From: Pseudomonas sp. B21_DOA
GTDB taxonomy: Bacteria > Pseudomonadota > Gammaproteobacteria > Pseudomonadales > Pseudomonadaceae
Direction of reading: 5' to 3'
NCBI GenBank assembly: GCA_030544685.1
Contig: CP086683.1
Location: forward strand, 3,162,001-3,226,000
Length of the DNA stretch: 64,000 nt
This document shows positions 28,842 through 37,456 of the stretch, in pieces. The first letter of the stretch is position 1. Every line of letters begins with the position of its first letter. The notes beneath the pieces are model-generated. The model had not been told where the DNA came from. It saw nothing but the letters and a program-made list of their open reading frames with translations, and made no database searches. The position numbers and the translations under genes are program-made.

Positions 28842-29898
28842 CAGCATCGTGTTGATGCTGGTGCTGCTGCTCGGTGGCTGCGATCAGCCTGCACCCGAGG
28901 AGAAGGGCTTTGCCGGCATGGGCGATCAGGCGCAATCCTTCACCCCGGTGGTGCCCGGTCGGGTGTTCAGTTTTCCCGCCGATCACGGCGCGCATGATGG
29001 TTTTCGCATCGAGTGGTGGTACGTCACTGCCAATCTGAAGGATCAGCAAGGCAATGATTTCGGCGTGCAATGGACGCTGTTTCGCAGTGCCCTGAAACCG
29101 GTTGCCGAGCAAGCCGGGTGGGGCAATCAAACAATCTGGCTGGGCCATGCGGCGGTTACTTCGCGCTCGGCGCACCACGCCGCCGAGCGCTACGCCCGGG
29201 GCGGAGTAGGGCAGGCCGGCGTACGGCTGGCGCCGTTCGAGGCGTGGATCGACGACTGGATGTTTGCCAGCCAGGCGCAGGATCCGTTGCGCGACATGCA
29301 ACTCAGTGCTCGTGACAAAAATTTCGCTTATCAACTTCGCCTCACCTCAAGCCGCCCGCTGGTGCTGCAGGGCGACCAGGGTTTCAGCCAGAAATCTGTA
29401 GAAGGTCAGGCCTCGTATTACTACAGCCAGCCGTTTTTTCAAGCCAGCGGCACGCTGCAGATCGACGGCCAGACCTATACCGTCAGCGGCCCGGCGTGGC
29501 TCGATCGCGAGTGGAGCAGTCAGCCGCTGACCGCTAATCAGACCGGCTGGGACTGGTTCTCGCTGCATCTGGACAGCGGCGAACATGTGATGCTCTATCG
29601 CATGCGGCAGAAGGACGGCGCACCTTATCTGACCGGCACGTGGATCGCCGCTGACGGGCAGATTCAGACATTGCGCAGCGAGCAGATCAGCCTTGCGCCG
29701 CAGGACACGGCCAAGGTGGCTGATCGACCGATGCCGGTGAAATGGTCGATCCGCATTCCTGACAAGCAACTCGATATCAGCGTTGACGCGATCAACCGCA
29801 ATGCGTGGATGGATTTGCGTATTCCGTATTGGGAGGGGCCGGTGAAGATTGATGGCAGCCATCCTGGCCAGGGCTATCTGGAAATGACCGGGTATTAA
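28831..29898 (+). CDS. lipocalin-like (AttH/CrtC-type) lipoprotein
   Basis: A 355-residue lipoprotein with lipobox VLLLGGC near residues 11-17. The mature part has FPADHGAHDGFRIEWWYVTAN, the opening motif of the AttH/carotenoid 1,2-hydratase-like double-lipocalin family, and GPAWLDREWSSQPL in the second barrel. It overlaps the permease by 11 bases. Such ABC-plus-AttH operons are common in proteobacteria; the cargo is unknown, but a lipid-like ligand passed across the envelope fits both parts. Confidence 0.85.
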   Translation: MRINSIVLMLVLLLGGCDQPAPEEKGFAGMGDQAQSFTPVVPGRVFSFPADHGAHDGFRIEWWYVTANLKDQQGNDFGVQWTLFRSALKPVAEQAGWGNQTIWLGHAAVTSRSAHHAAERYARGGVGQAGVRLAPFEAWIDDWMFASQAQDPLRDMQLSARDKNFAYQLRLTSSRPLVLQGDQGFSQKSVEGQASYYYSQPFFQASGTLQIDGQTYTVSGPAWLDREWSSQPLTANQTGWDWFSLHLDSGEHVMLYRMRQKDGAPYLTGTWIAADGQIQTLRSEQISLAPQDTAKVADRPMPVKWSIRIPDKQLDISVDAINRNAWMDLRIPYWEGPVKIDGSHPGQGYLEMTGY

Positions 29899-29916
29899 CG
29901 GTAGGTGCAGTTTCCC

Positions 29917-29943
29917 TGTGGGAGCGAGCTTGCTCGCGAAGGC
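29917..29943. repeat. single REP unit
   Basis: tgtgggagcgagcttgctcg followed by cgaaggc, one REP half without its partner, 19 bases after the lipocalin-like gene. Confidence 0.7.
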
Positions 29944-30094
29944 TTTTGTCGAGCGATGATTTGTTCTGCTTGACCGGGTACATATCCGTTGCTGCGGTAA
30001 CGGCTACTTAGGGTTTCGCCCTTACGGCGACTTACTTTTTACAAGCCGGTGCGTGTCAACGTATCTGTCGCTTCACGGCTGTTTTAGGAGTCTA

Positions 30095-31126
30095 TTACGC
30101 CCTTGTTTCAGGGCGCTCTGGATTCAGGTAAACAGCGTTTGCGAGTTTCCAATTACGTACTTCGCCGCTCCAACGGCTAGGGTTAGTTGCTTTGGCTGCC
30201 TTGTAAAGATTCTCCCGTGCCTGCAGTAACGCAGGTGCCTTGCCTTCGTGACGCTCATTGGGCGTCACGTATTTCAAGGCGCTATGACGATGCTCGTCGT
30301 TGTACCACTCAACGAATTTCTGCACCCAGAGTCGTGCTTCCGTGAGGTTGTCGAAGGGCCGCTCGGGCCACAGCGGGCAATACTTAGCCGTACGAAAAAG
30401 CGCTTCGGCATAGGCGTTGTCATTGCTTACTCGGGGTCGGCTGAACGACGGTTCGACGCCCAATGCAATCATGCTTTCTCGAAGAAGCGAGCCTCTCATT
30501 ACGTGACCGTTGTCCGAGTGCAGTACCAGCGGACGACCCGCCGTACGCTCTCGTAAGCATCCTTTTTCAAGCAGTACGCATGCATGTTCTGCGCGTTCGG
30601 ATTCGTGTACTTCGTTGGTCACTAATTTGCGGCTATAGATGTCTTTGACCATGTACCAGTAGTAAAAGCGACCTTTAACGGTGGTGGGTAACCACGTGAT
30701 ATCCCAACACCAAACTCGATTTGGGGCATCAGCACAATGTGTGGTCAAAGCTCGGCGCTTCGGAGCTTTGGCTCGGCCTCGACGGCTATTCTGATTTGCC
30801 TCTTTCAGCACCCGATAGAATGTTGATTCCGATGCCAGATAGATACCTTCGTCAGCTAACTTCGGGACAATCTGGTGCGGTGTCAGACTCGCGTAGCCAG
30901 GTTGATTAGCAGCATCCAAAACAGCCTGACGCTCTGCGACGCTGAGTTTGTTGGACGGTGCTTCGCGCTTGATGATCTGGCGCTTGTCGGCTTCGCAGTG
31001 TCGCCAACGCTGAACCGTCCGCAAACACAGCCCGATCTCTTTGCATGCACGAAACCGACGAGCACCACTTGCTACTGCCTCAGCGATCAGGCCCAAAGCC
31101 TGCACACGATCAGGGGCGCTGATCAG
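30095..31126 (-). CDS. IS3-family transposase OrfB (DDE integrase)
   Basis: A 343-residue rve-type transposase. The DDE residues are visible in CWDITWLPTTVKG, VLHSDNGHVM and NDNAYAEALFRTAKY (35-residue D-E spacing). The family OrfB normally starts M-ISAPDR; here the matching position is CTG (31124-31126) overlapping the OrfA stop as CTGA, so a non-ATG start or coupling with OrfA is likely. The frame is open upstream to 31204 but that part is OrfA out of frame. Confidence 0.88.
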   Translation of the reverse strand: MISAPDRVQALGLIAEAVASGARRFRACKEIGLCLRTVQRWRHCEADKRQIIKREAPSNKLSVAERQAVLDAANQPGYASLTPHQIVPKLADEGIYLASESTFYRVLKEANQNSRRGRAKAPKRRALTTHCADAPNRVWCWDITWLPTTVKGRFYYWYMVKDIYSRKLVTNEVHESERAEHACVLLEKGCLRERTAGRPLVLHSDNGHVMRGSLLRESMIALGVEPSFSRPRVSNDNAYAEALFRTAKYCPLWPERPFDNLTEARLWVQKFVEWYNDEHRHSALKYVTPNERHEGKAPALLQARENLYKAAKATNPSRWSGEVRNWKLANAVYLNPERPETRA

Positions 31127-31613
31127 CCTTCCTTGTCCTTGCCCCAGATCGCATTGGCTTTTTTCTGAGTTCCAGTAAAGCGACCGCCTCCTTGCAATCA
31201 GCATCGGATCGAAGCAGTTGTCGCTCCAGCTCCTTTATCCGTATTTGCTCGGTGGTCGGTTTTTTGTTGGGCTGAGGCTCCATCGCAGTGTTGGCATTCT
31301 GGCAAGCTTGGCGCCATTGCTGAATCTGCTCAGGATAAATGCCCTTGATTCGGCAATATTGTGAAAGCTCTACCTCGCTCAACGGCGCGGTTTCCAGAAC
31401 GGCGTTGAATTTGTCGGCGCTGGACCACTGATTGCTGGTTTTATTATTCCCAGGAACAATCAATCCTTTATCTCTAGCCATTTGCCTCCAGTTTCGCAGT
31501 GACTGTGGGGTGACGCCGATTGCAACGGCGAGCTCTGCTACGGAACGGTTTAAGGGCGGCATCATTTGAAGAACAGCCCAGTCTCTGAAGTCATCGTCAT
31601 AACGCTTCGGCAT
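31123..31613 (-). CDS. IS3-family transposase OrfA (frameshifted near its end)
   Basis: The N terminus MPKRYDDDFRDWAVLQMM carries a helix-turn-helix (RSVAELAVAIGVTPQSLRNW) and a second HTH-like part (LSQYCRIKGIYPEQIQQW), then a leucine-rich helix (IKELERQLLRSDADCKEAVA). As read, the frame passes into an odd tail PMRSGARTRKADQRP. One added A in the A6 run (31159-31164) gives ANAIWGKDKEG and a stop at 31123, as is usual for this group, a 163-residue protein. Confidence 0.82.
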
Positions 31614-31677
31614 TGCTAGACACCTTCGCCCCCATGAATGGTTGAGTCAATCAACAGAGGTGACAGGTAGGCTGACA

Positions 31678-32179
31678 CGGGGGAAGCGCCAAAAAAGTAA
31701 GCAAAAACGCTAGCTCCTACGTTCGGCCCTCGCAGGCTCGGGTTCCTTCGCTGCGGGATGATCCGGGCGCAGCGGCTACGGTTTGCTTCGCTGCACCTCC
31801 TTCCGCTGTGTCTGGCTGCGCCAGACGGTCGCTGCGCTCCCACGCCCGGATCAATCCCTCCACTCAGCCTTCCGACGTCGCCGGTGGATCAAGACCAAGA
31901 GCAGGCGAGCTGACACTCGACCTCATGGTTGGCGCGATCACTGTAGCAGCTGCCGAAGGCTGCGATCTTTTGCTCTTGCTCTTGCTCTTGCTCTTGTAGG
32001 AGTGAGCCTGCTCGCGATAGCTATCTCAAAAACACCGATGAATTACAGCTTAACCCCAATCCCTGTGGGAGCTGGCTTGCCAGCGATGGCGCCATCAAGG
32101 TCACCACTAATCAAACCGCTCGGAACTCTCCCTTCGCCAATACGCTCTACCCAGAAACCCGCCATTTTCGGACTCACCC
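31678..32179. other. intergenic region made of repeats
   Basis: The part 31690-31900 looks like a widespread Pseudomonas intergenic repeat (aaaaaagtaagcaaaaacgc, then GC-rich short palindromes such as gtctggctgcgccagac). It is followed by one GATCGCAG-class REP half (31944-31970), a hexamer repeat, a REP half at 31995-32020 and another type of REP (tgtgggagctggcttgccagcgatggcg, 32065-32092). No gene was called. Confidence 0.55.
31971..31994. repeat. hexanucleotide tandem repeat (TGCTCT)4
   Basis: Four perfect copies of tgctct lie between two REP halves. Such short repeats can change length by slippage, but here no gene is in reach. Confidence 0.85.
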
Positions 32180-32422
32180 ATGAGCGACGACGTGCAACTC
32201 CCAGACCTCAACACCTGGCAACGCCTGTTCGACGATCAGACTCTTTGGCAGCAATCGCCCGACGCTCACTATTTCGATCTGCAGCGCATCGCCGATGACC
32301 TGCTCGGCCAAGGCGCGATCGACCTTGAGCAATGGCAATTGCTACGCGCCAAAGCCGACGATCTGCACAAGCAGTCACCCGAGGTCAACGTCGCCCGCGA
32401 ACTCGACGATCCCGATGCCTGA
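32180..32422 (+). CDS. small hypothetical protein
   Basis: An 80-residue acidic soluble protein, MSDDVQLPDLNTWQRLFDDQ to the end LDDPDA, with predicted helices in the middle (FDLQRIADDLLGQ, LEQWQLLRAKADDLHKQ). No known domain is recognised. It is 11 bases upstream of another small gene on the same strand, so the two may be transcribed together. Confidence 0.6.
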   Translation: MSDDVQLPDLNTWQRLFDDQTLWQQSPDAHYFDLQRIADDLLGQGAIDLEQWQLLRAKADDLHKQSPEVNVARELDDPDA

Positions 32423-32433
32423 GGACTCTTGCC

Positions 32434-32634
32434 ATGAATACCACCATCAACCAGAACGACAACCCCGACGAACCGCGCCCGGCCGGCGAAACCGAACGCG
32501 ATAACGACGCCCTGCGCCCCACCGATCCCAAGCAGCGACAGGACAGCGGCAAAGGCACGCCAAGTGGCGAATCCACGGCGCAAGAGACCGCCGAGCCACA
32601 TACCCGCGGCCCACAAACCCAAGTCAAGCCCTGA
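32434..32634 (+). CDS. small disordered hypothetical protein
   Basis: A 66-residue very hydrophilic protein without a hydrophobic core (MNTTINQNDNPDEPRPAGE, ending GPQTQVKP). Its make-up is like the small stress-related disordered proteins often annotated in Pseudomonas. The frame continues upstream of the ATG, but the start at 32434 lies after the stop of the preceding gene. Function unknown. Confidence 0.5.
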   Translation: MNTTINQNDNPDEPRPAGETERDNDALRPTDPKQRQDSGKGTPSGESTAQETAEPHTRGPQTQVKP

Positions 32635-32714
32635 ACAGCGTCTATGCTCACCGGCACGCCCGTCGCTGAAGTCGATTCGGCAGCGGGCGTCGCCATTTCA
32701 TCACAGGGAAAGTA

Positions 32715-33305
32715 ATGCATATGAAGCTCGACGCTCTGGCCAAGGCCATCACCCTCGCAACGCTGCTTTCTGCCACCAGTTTCGGCGCTCTGGCTGCCGA
32801 CATTCCGTTATCCGCCGCCGTTGAGGCCGATTCCGTTACCACCAAAGTGCTCTCCGTTGACCCGGCCAATCATCAAGTCGTGCTGGAAGGCCCCGAGGGG
32901 CGACAAGTCCACGTTCAGCTCAGCGACAAAGCGAAAAACCTCGCCAATCTTAAAGTAGGGGACTTGGTGAAGATCGAGGTGCAGCGATCTGTCGCCGCTT
33001 ATCTCGATACAGATGTGGATAAAGGTCTGCCAGGCACCACCGAACGTACCGGCGAACTGCGCAAGGCTCCGGGCAGCGACAACCCGGGCGGTGAGGCTTA
33101 TCGGCAGGTTCAGGTGCAGTTGAAAATCAGCAAAATCGATTTGAAGACCCATCAGGTCACCTTGGAAAATCCGTCGGGACAATCGAAGACGCTCGATGTG
33201 CAGAGGCCGGAGATTCAGGCCAAGTTGAAGGATCTGAAAGTAGGGCAGAGCGTTATTGTCACTTATACCGATATCTTGAAAGTGACCAGTCAGCACGATA
33301 GTTGA
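32715..33305 (+). CDS. periplasmic protein with two related beta-rich repeats
   Basis: A 196-residue exported protein with a signal peptide ending SFGALAA near residue 28. The mature part holds two similar blocks: TTKVLSVDPANHQVVLEGP with LKVGDLVKIEVQ, and ISKIDLKTHQVTLENPSG with LKVGQSVIVTYTD. This suggests two small OB- or SH3-like barrels. No function is known to me. A second ATG lies at 32721; AGGGAAAG upstream fits 32715 better. It follows the small genes on the same strand. Confidence 0.72.
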   Translation: MHMKLDALAKAITLATLLSATSFGALAADIPLSAAVEADSVTTKVLSVDPANHQVVLEGPEGRQVHVQLSDKAKNLANLKVGDLVKIEVQRSVAAYLDTDVDKGLPGTTERTGELRKAPGSDNPGGEAYRQVQVQLKISKIDLKTHQVTLENPSGQSKTLDVQRPEIQAKLKDLKVGQSVIVTYTDILKVTSQHDS

Positions 33306-33485
33306 GTAGTAGCTCTACAAGTTTATTGCTCTTGTACAGCTTTATGTATGAGAGCAATCATGTAAAGTTTTTTGTAAGACAATTCTCGGGGAAAATCGGT
33401 AAAACACAGTTTTTAACTTTTCAGTTCAAAAATTTCATGTTTCCCCAGGACGACATATCCACTTGTTTGAATTAAAATCCTCGGC

Positions 33486-33618
33486 GTTCGCCCAGTGTCA
33501 GGGCTCTTTACCGGTGCATGGATTGCCAGGCCATTACACTGGGCGAACTCCACTACTTGCAAAAGTTGTATACAGAATCCGCAAACAAAAAGGGCGACTT
33601 TGCAGTCGCCCTTTTTTA
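33486..33618 (+). ncRNA. candidate small RNA (stem plus terminator)
   Basis: gttcgcccagtgt pairs perfectly with acactgggcgaac across a 37-base loop; about 40 bases of unstructured sequence follow and then a GC-rich hairpin with a T6 tail. An AT-rich region upstream could hold a promoter. This layout is like an intergenic small RNA on the plus strand. No known RNA family was recognised, and the hairpins could instead serve the convergent glycosyltransferase gene. Confidence 0.35.
33586..33618. terminator. bidirectional intrinsic terminator
   Basis: gggcgact (33592-33599) pairs with agtcgccc (33604-33611) over a ttgc loop; A5 lies before and T6 after. On the minus strand it is just past the stop of the glycosyltransferase gene, and on the plus strand it would end the candidate small RNA. 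Confidence 0.82.
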
Positions 33619-33628
33619 TTGCTTTCGA

Positions 33629-34456
33629 TCAAGTCGAAGCTTGCATGCCGGCTTTGCCGTGCTGCGCCTGCAAGCGTTTGAGGGTCTGCTGGTACATTTT
33701 TGTCCGGCGATGATCCTTGCCATACGTGCCCGCCGCCGCGACGGTGCCGGCCTGGATGTGATCCAGATAGCGAAAGATCCTCCGCGGCGAGAGGAACCTG
33801 ACGCCATAGCCCAACTCGACCATCCGATCCTGAAGCGTGTAACCAGGTACCTCCTCATCCATACAGAAGTGCAAACCCAGCGACTTCATCAAACGCGCAT
33901 TCCACAGCGTGCAGAAACTTTTCAGATGGGTTTCTTTATACGGACGGGGCGGTTTCGAACGCAGGCCGAAATGAATTTTTAGCCGACGAACATGATGTTT
34001 GCAGAACCGCGAAGTTAAACGCCAGGTATCTCGCAATAACCCACGATCAAGTTGCTCCACACAACCGACCGCCGCCATGTCTGCACTTTTCGTGCACTCG
34101 CGCATCATCATCGCGAACACTTCCATGTCGTAGACAAAGGTGTCGGTGTGCAGCAGAAACAAGTAGTCGGTCTCAACTTTCGCCAAGGCCAGATCCAGCG
34201 CCTTGCCATGGGCAATATGCCCCGCTTCCTTGCCCGGCGACGGCCGCTCGATCAGATTGATCCAGTCCAGCGAACGCAAGTAATCAAGGCTGGCATCCGC
34301 CGAATCGTTGTCCACCACCCACACTGGAATGCCCTGCGCCTGGACATGCTCACGCAACAGTTCCAGACACATGCGGGTAATGTCCGGGGTTTTGTAATTG
34401 ACCAGAACGAGGCTGAAGTTGGATTGCGGCTGGGAGGGTAGATCGAAGGCTTTCAT
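33629..34456 (-). CDS. glycosyltransferase family 2 (rhamnosyltransferase-like)
   Basis: A 275-residue GT2: NFSLVLVNYKTPDITRMCLE, VVDNDSADASLDYL, LFLLHTDTFVYD (the acidic motif is HTD instead of DXD). The C-terminal part has HFCMDEEVPGYTLQDRMVELG. It has no membrane segment. ATG 34454-34456 begins MKAFDLPSQ; ATG 34469-34471 five codons upstream is possible and neither has a good ribosome site. It lies apart from the main polysaccharide operon and ends at a terminator. Confidence 0.8.
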   Translation of the reverse strand: MKAFDLPSQPQSNFSLVLVNYKTPDITRMCLELLREHVQAQGIPVWVVDNDSADASLDYLRSLDWINLIERPSPGKEAGHIAHGKALDLALAKVETDYLFLLHTDTFVYDMEVFAMMMRECTKSADMAAVGCVEQLDRGLLRDTWRLTSRFCKHHVRRLKIHFGLRSKPPRPYKETHLKSFCTLWNARLMKSLGLHFCMDEEVPGYTLQDRMVELGYGVRFLSPRRIFRYLDHIQAGTVAAAGTYGKDHRRTKMYQQTLKRLQAQHGKAGMQAST

Positions 34457-34613
34457 GTCGGAGGGACTCATCCACGGCTCAAGACGACAGGTTGATGAGC
34501 CGGGATGCTAACGAGGGAAGCTTAGGTGAAGCTTAATTTGGGAGGGTCGGACACTGGAGAAATGTGAGGACGTAAAACGGTTGGGATGCGTACCGGATGT
34601 AGCCATGCGTTCA

Positions 34614-35111
34614 TCAGGTTGCGAAGTAAAGCTCATCCAGTTGGCGCTTGCGGATTGCCAAGTATTCCTCCCACAAATTGGGAAAATCCTCATCTCTGGT
34701 TAGCGGAAAGGTCAGATAGATGTGTTTTCCGACAACACTGACGTACTGGCGCGCACGTTTGAAGGCCGGCTGTTCGTATAGTGAAAGGCTTTCGTCGTAA
34801 GCGTCGTGATGGTGGCGAATCGTTACTCGATGAGGGGCAATCATCCCTCGCGCAAAATCGATTACCCAGTCGCCGTCTATGGCCGTACGCAAATAGCCGT
34901 AAACACCATCGCCCGAGAGCAGGATGCAGGTGTTGGCTTGGTTGCCGTCCCCATCGTTCGCTAGAACAATCTGGTCTGCGAAGTATTTGATCGTCTGGTT
35001 ATCCGGACCCTGTAGAAGCAAGCCCCAGCCCTCGACGCCCATGCGAAACTCGCCGATGTTTTGAAAGGTTGCGGTCCATCGATTGGCAAGCGTTATCTGA
35101 CGGGTATTCAT
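34614..35111 (-). CDS. hypothetical protein of the T6SS accessory island
   Basis: A 165-residue soluble protein, MNTRQITLANRWTATFQNIG to RKRQLDELYFAT, with no recognised domain. It is probably mostly beta-strand in the first 90 residues. The local base composition is poorer in GC than the chromosome backbone, as in the next genes upstream. Its place behind a DUF6708 gene suggests a part of the same accessory module. It could be an immunity protein, but nothing in the sequence proves that. Confidence 0.55.
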   Translation of the reverse strand: MNTRQITLANRWTATFQNIGEFRMGVEGWGLLLQGPDNQTIKYFADQIVLANDGDGNQANTCILLSGDGVYGYLRTAIDGDWVIDFARGMIAPHRVTIRHHHDAYDESLSLYEQPAFKRARQYVSVVGKHIYLTFPLTRDEDFPNLWEEYLAIRKRQLDELYFAT

Positions 35112-35229
35112 TGGCTTTTCAGACTCGAGATCTCCGACATATGGTGTCGGATAAACCGAAACAAATCGGCTTTACGTTTTAACAGATGTTAAAAATTCAT
35201 AGAAATAGACGACCTTGGTTGCTCACATT

Positions 35230-36315
35230 TCATCCATGCAAACCCGCCGCTTTGCACGCTTCGACGAACGTGGCGCCTTTTTTGTCCATGGCAGTCTTGA
35301 CCATTTGATTGGCTTTCACCAATGCACCGCTGGGCTTGGCCCATTGCTCTGGTGGCAACGGCTCAGACCATGTTTGCACTTGCTCCGGAAGGATAGGCCG
35401 CCCTTTGCGATGCGCCCATTCGGCTAGCATGTAAGGCATCTTCCAGAAGCTCAGCACACGCCACATGTACCAGCAGCGCAGTGGCCAATGGGATTTTTTC
35501 GAGTAACCGTAATGCTCGCGCTGCTCGGGCGTCAGTTCGTCGCCACCCTCGTCCAGTGACCCCATCGCGCGTGCGTCTTCGCGTTCGATTTCAAAAGTGT
35601 GTAGGCCTTCGTACGGTTTGAGCCGATCACCGGATGGAGTCAAACCCAGTGCCTTGAGCATCGGGTTTGGAGCATCTACCAACTGACCGTCTTCCATATA
35701 ATTACGAATTGAAGTCCACATCCCTAAAGCATGTACATCGCTGGGTTGTGGTAGCAGGAGGAATTGCACTTTGTCCTGCTCCTCATCCTCCAGACCCATG
35801 CCGAACGTGTACTGGCGAGTAGCGCCATAACTGGTGACGCCCTGAGTGTTGGAGACCCAGGCGACGACGCTTTCCCAAGGTACGATGAGGACGCGGCGGG
35901 TTTTGCTGTCGACGTAGCAGACTTCGCGGCGTTGGCGGTTGAAGCGGACGGGGTAGGTTTTTGCTGATGAGTAGACACTAGAGATCATTCCATAGACGTA
36001 AGCGCCTATCGGAAGAAAGGAGAGTAGGGAAATACTTATGGACACTTGAATAAAACCGAATAGTTCGCGCCACGGATCACTAAAGTGCTCGGGGTAAAAA
36101 ATCACTCCGTAAGCAATCACAAGGCTTGGCATTATGAACGCCAGAAATATGGGGAACCATAGTCCTGCCGCTAATATTTTTCCCTGCTCAACGGTCCCCC
36201 AGTTACTCCCACCTAGCTCTAAAAATGTGTCATTCACCTTCGAAAAATTTCTACGAGAGGACTGCGTCTGTCCTGTGTAAACGGGCAATGGCGAGAGAAA
36301 TAGAGTTTCATTCAA
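35230..36315 (-). CDS. DUF6708 domain-containing membrane protein
   Basis: A 361-residue protein with two close membrane segments (about residues 45-75, AAGLWFPIFLAFIMPSLVIAYG, and 90-115, GFIQVSISISLLSFLPIGAYVYG), followed by FNRQRREVCYVDSKTRRVLIVPWESVVAWV. This layout matches DUF6708, a family often met beside T6SS vgrG and effector genes. The C-terminal part (WPLRCWYMWRVLSFWKMPYML) is also hydrophobic. A role as membrane immunity or accessory protein is inferred from known neighbourhoods only. Confidence 0.72.
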   Translation of the reverse strand: MNETLFLSPLPVYTGQTQSSRRNFSKVNDTFLELGGSNWGTVEQGKILAAGLWFPIFLAFIMPSLVIAYGVIFYPEHFSDPWRELFGFIQVSISISLLSFLPIGAYVYGMISSVYSSAKTYPVRFNRQRREVCYVDSKTRRVLIVPWESVVAWVSNTQGVTSYGATRQYTFGMGLEDEEQDKVQFLLLPQPSDVHALGMWTSIRNYMEDGQLVDAPNPMLKALGLTPSGDRLKPYEGLHTFEIEREDARAMGSLDEGGDELTPEQREHYGYSKKSHWPLRCWYMWRVLSFWKMPYMLAEWAHRKGRPILPEQVQTWSEPLPPEQWAKPSGALVKANQMVKTAMDKKGATFVEACKAAGLHG

Positions 36316-36411
36316 CCCGCTATCGCGGATTTCCCCGCGTTTGGGCGCTTGCTGCGTATATCTGGTGCGGCTTCGGTCGATACGATTTTATCTTTGCGCT
36401 TCAAAAGGCTC

Positions 36412-37050
36412 TTAAACATCGACAGTCGCCAGGTCTTCTTGTTTGAACAAAATGAATTGAGATTTATTTATGCCATTCGGCAATGTGTCTACGGACTCTA
36501 CCTTAAAGACACCTCGCGTTGGGGTGCGTTTATATGATGCGCCAGTGATATGCAGGTCACGAAGTACAAAACAGGTTTCGTGCATGATGTCGCGCTCGGC
36601 TTCCAATTGATAGGCGATGTTCAGCGCCAAGGCAAAATCGGTGGTTTGCAGCGAGTCACTTATCGGCAGGTGGAGTGTCAATGCCTCGTTGCTTTTGCTA
36701 ACCACAACAAAGCGGGTGACCCAAGCGGACGAGCGTTCCTGCCACCTTAACGGGAACGGACCTGGCGCGTATCCAATATTTTTTGGAGTGTCGCGATACT
36801 GCTCGTACGCTTTCAACTGTAATTTGCGAGTGTCCATTTCCTGTGTGCTCACACCAGGAACTACCAGTTTCAAATAGGTCTGTTTGGCATCGCGGATCAT
36901 TTTGCAGGTAGGTTTTTGCACAACTTTTGCCAATTCGTTCCACTCATCCTGTGCGGTACGGTTTTCGGTCTTGTTCCCCCAAGCGCTGCTCCGCATCCAC
37001 TTTTGCAGGTCGTCCAGATTGAAGTAGTTGTAAAGGCCTTCCCCTACCAA
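36412..37050 (-). CDS. hypothetical protein of the T6SS accessory island
   Basis: A 212-residue soluble protein starting with TTG at 37048-37050. No family is recognised. The frame reads GLYNYFNLDDLQKWMRSSAW near its start and RDLHITGASYKRTPTRGVF near the end. Upstream, one added C around 37062 would extend it as NIEQDVLGQTLTLVGEGLY, so the N terminus may be longer. It lies between the ASCH-domain gene and the DUF6708 gene on the same strand. Confidence 0.5.
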   Translation of the reverse strand: MVGEGLYNYFNLDDLQKWMRSSAWGNKTENRTAQDEWNELAKVVQKPTCKMIRDAKQTYLKLVVPGVSTQEMDTRKLQLKAYEQYRDTPKNIGYAPGPFPLRWQERSSAWVTRFVVVSKSNEALTLHLPISDSLQTTDFALALNIAYQLEAERDIMHETCFVLRDLHITGASYKRTPTRGVFKVESVDTLPNGINKSQFILFKQEDLATVDV

Positions 37051-37084
37051 TGTAAGCGTCTGCCCAACACATCTTGCTCAATGT

Positions 37085-37447
37085 TCAGCGTCTGTCTGGG
37101 AGTAGGAAATCTACCTCGTAGATACCCCGTGCCGCACGGATGGTCACAGGGTGTGTGACTGGCCTTACGTCACTCAACTCCCATGCGAGCCAGCCATCCT
37201 CAAAATAGCTTGCACAGGCCGCTTGCATGTCAGCGAGAATGAAAGGGCGCACGGTTTTCACGCGCACAATTGCGACGGCAGTACCGTTATCGTCTTCGTC
37301 CCCATCGTTATGGAGAAAACGCCCGTTTTCCACAATCACGAGATCCTCGGGAGGATTTAAGTCTGGATGCCAACGACGGACTTCGAGGATTTTCTCGCCA
37401 GAAGCGATTCGGCCTCCACTGGGCCGTACAATTGATAACGCCTTTAT
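37085..37447 (-). CDS. ASCH-domain protein with an ATA at the expected start
   Basis: The frame KALSIVRPSGGRIASGEKIL, EVRRWHP, DLVIVENGRFLHNDGDED, ASYFEDGWLAWELSDVRPV and ARGIYEVDF is a clear ASCH domain (PUA-like, RNA- or modified-base-binding), about 120 residues. The expected start position (37445-37447) reads ATA, with AGGAGAG 4 bases upstream. The first usual start in frame is GTG 37337-37339, which would remove the first 36 residues and the core GEK motif. Either the gene uses a very rare start or it carries a start-codon mutation. Confidence 0.62.
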   Translation of the reverse strand: MKALSIVRPSGGRIASGEKILEVRRWHPDLNPPEDLVIVENGRFLHNDGDEDDNGTAVAIVRVKTVRPFILADMQAACASYFEDGWLAWELSDVRPVTHPVTIRAARGIYEVDFLLPDRR

Positions 37448-37456
37448 GGTTCTCTC

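Larger units (their letters stand above)
30054..31677 (-). mobile_element. IS3-family insertion sequence
   Basis: Two overlapping transposase frames on the minus strand are flanked by imperfect inverted ends: tgtcaacgtatctgtcgctt at 30054 and, on the other strand, tgtcagcctacctgtcacct from 31677 (14 of 20 match). The ends are approximate and no clear target duplication was found. The element sits inside a longer palindromic Pseudomonas repeat: gacttacttttt lies just outside on the left and aaaaaagtaagc on the right. Confidence 0.7.
33306..33628. other. intergenic region with a candidate structured RNA and terminator
   Basis: This 323-base gap starts with an AT-rich stretch (33306-33470), then holds a 13-base inverted repeat (33486-33498 with 33536-33548) and a strong terminator hairpin (33592-33611). 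The two features are listed separately. Confidence 0.6.
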
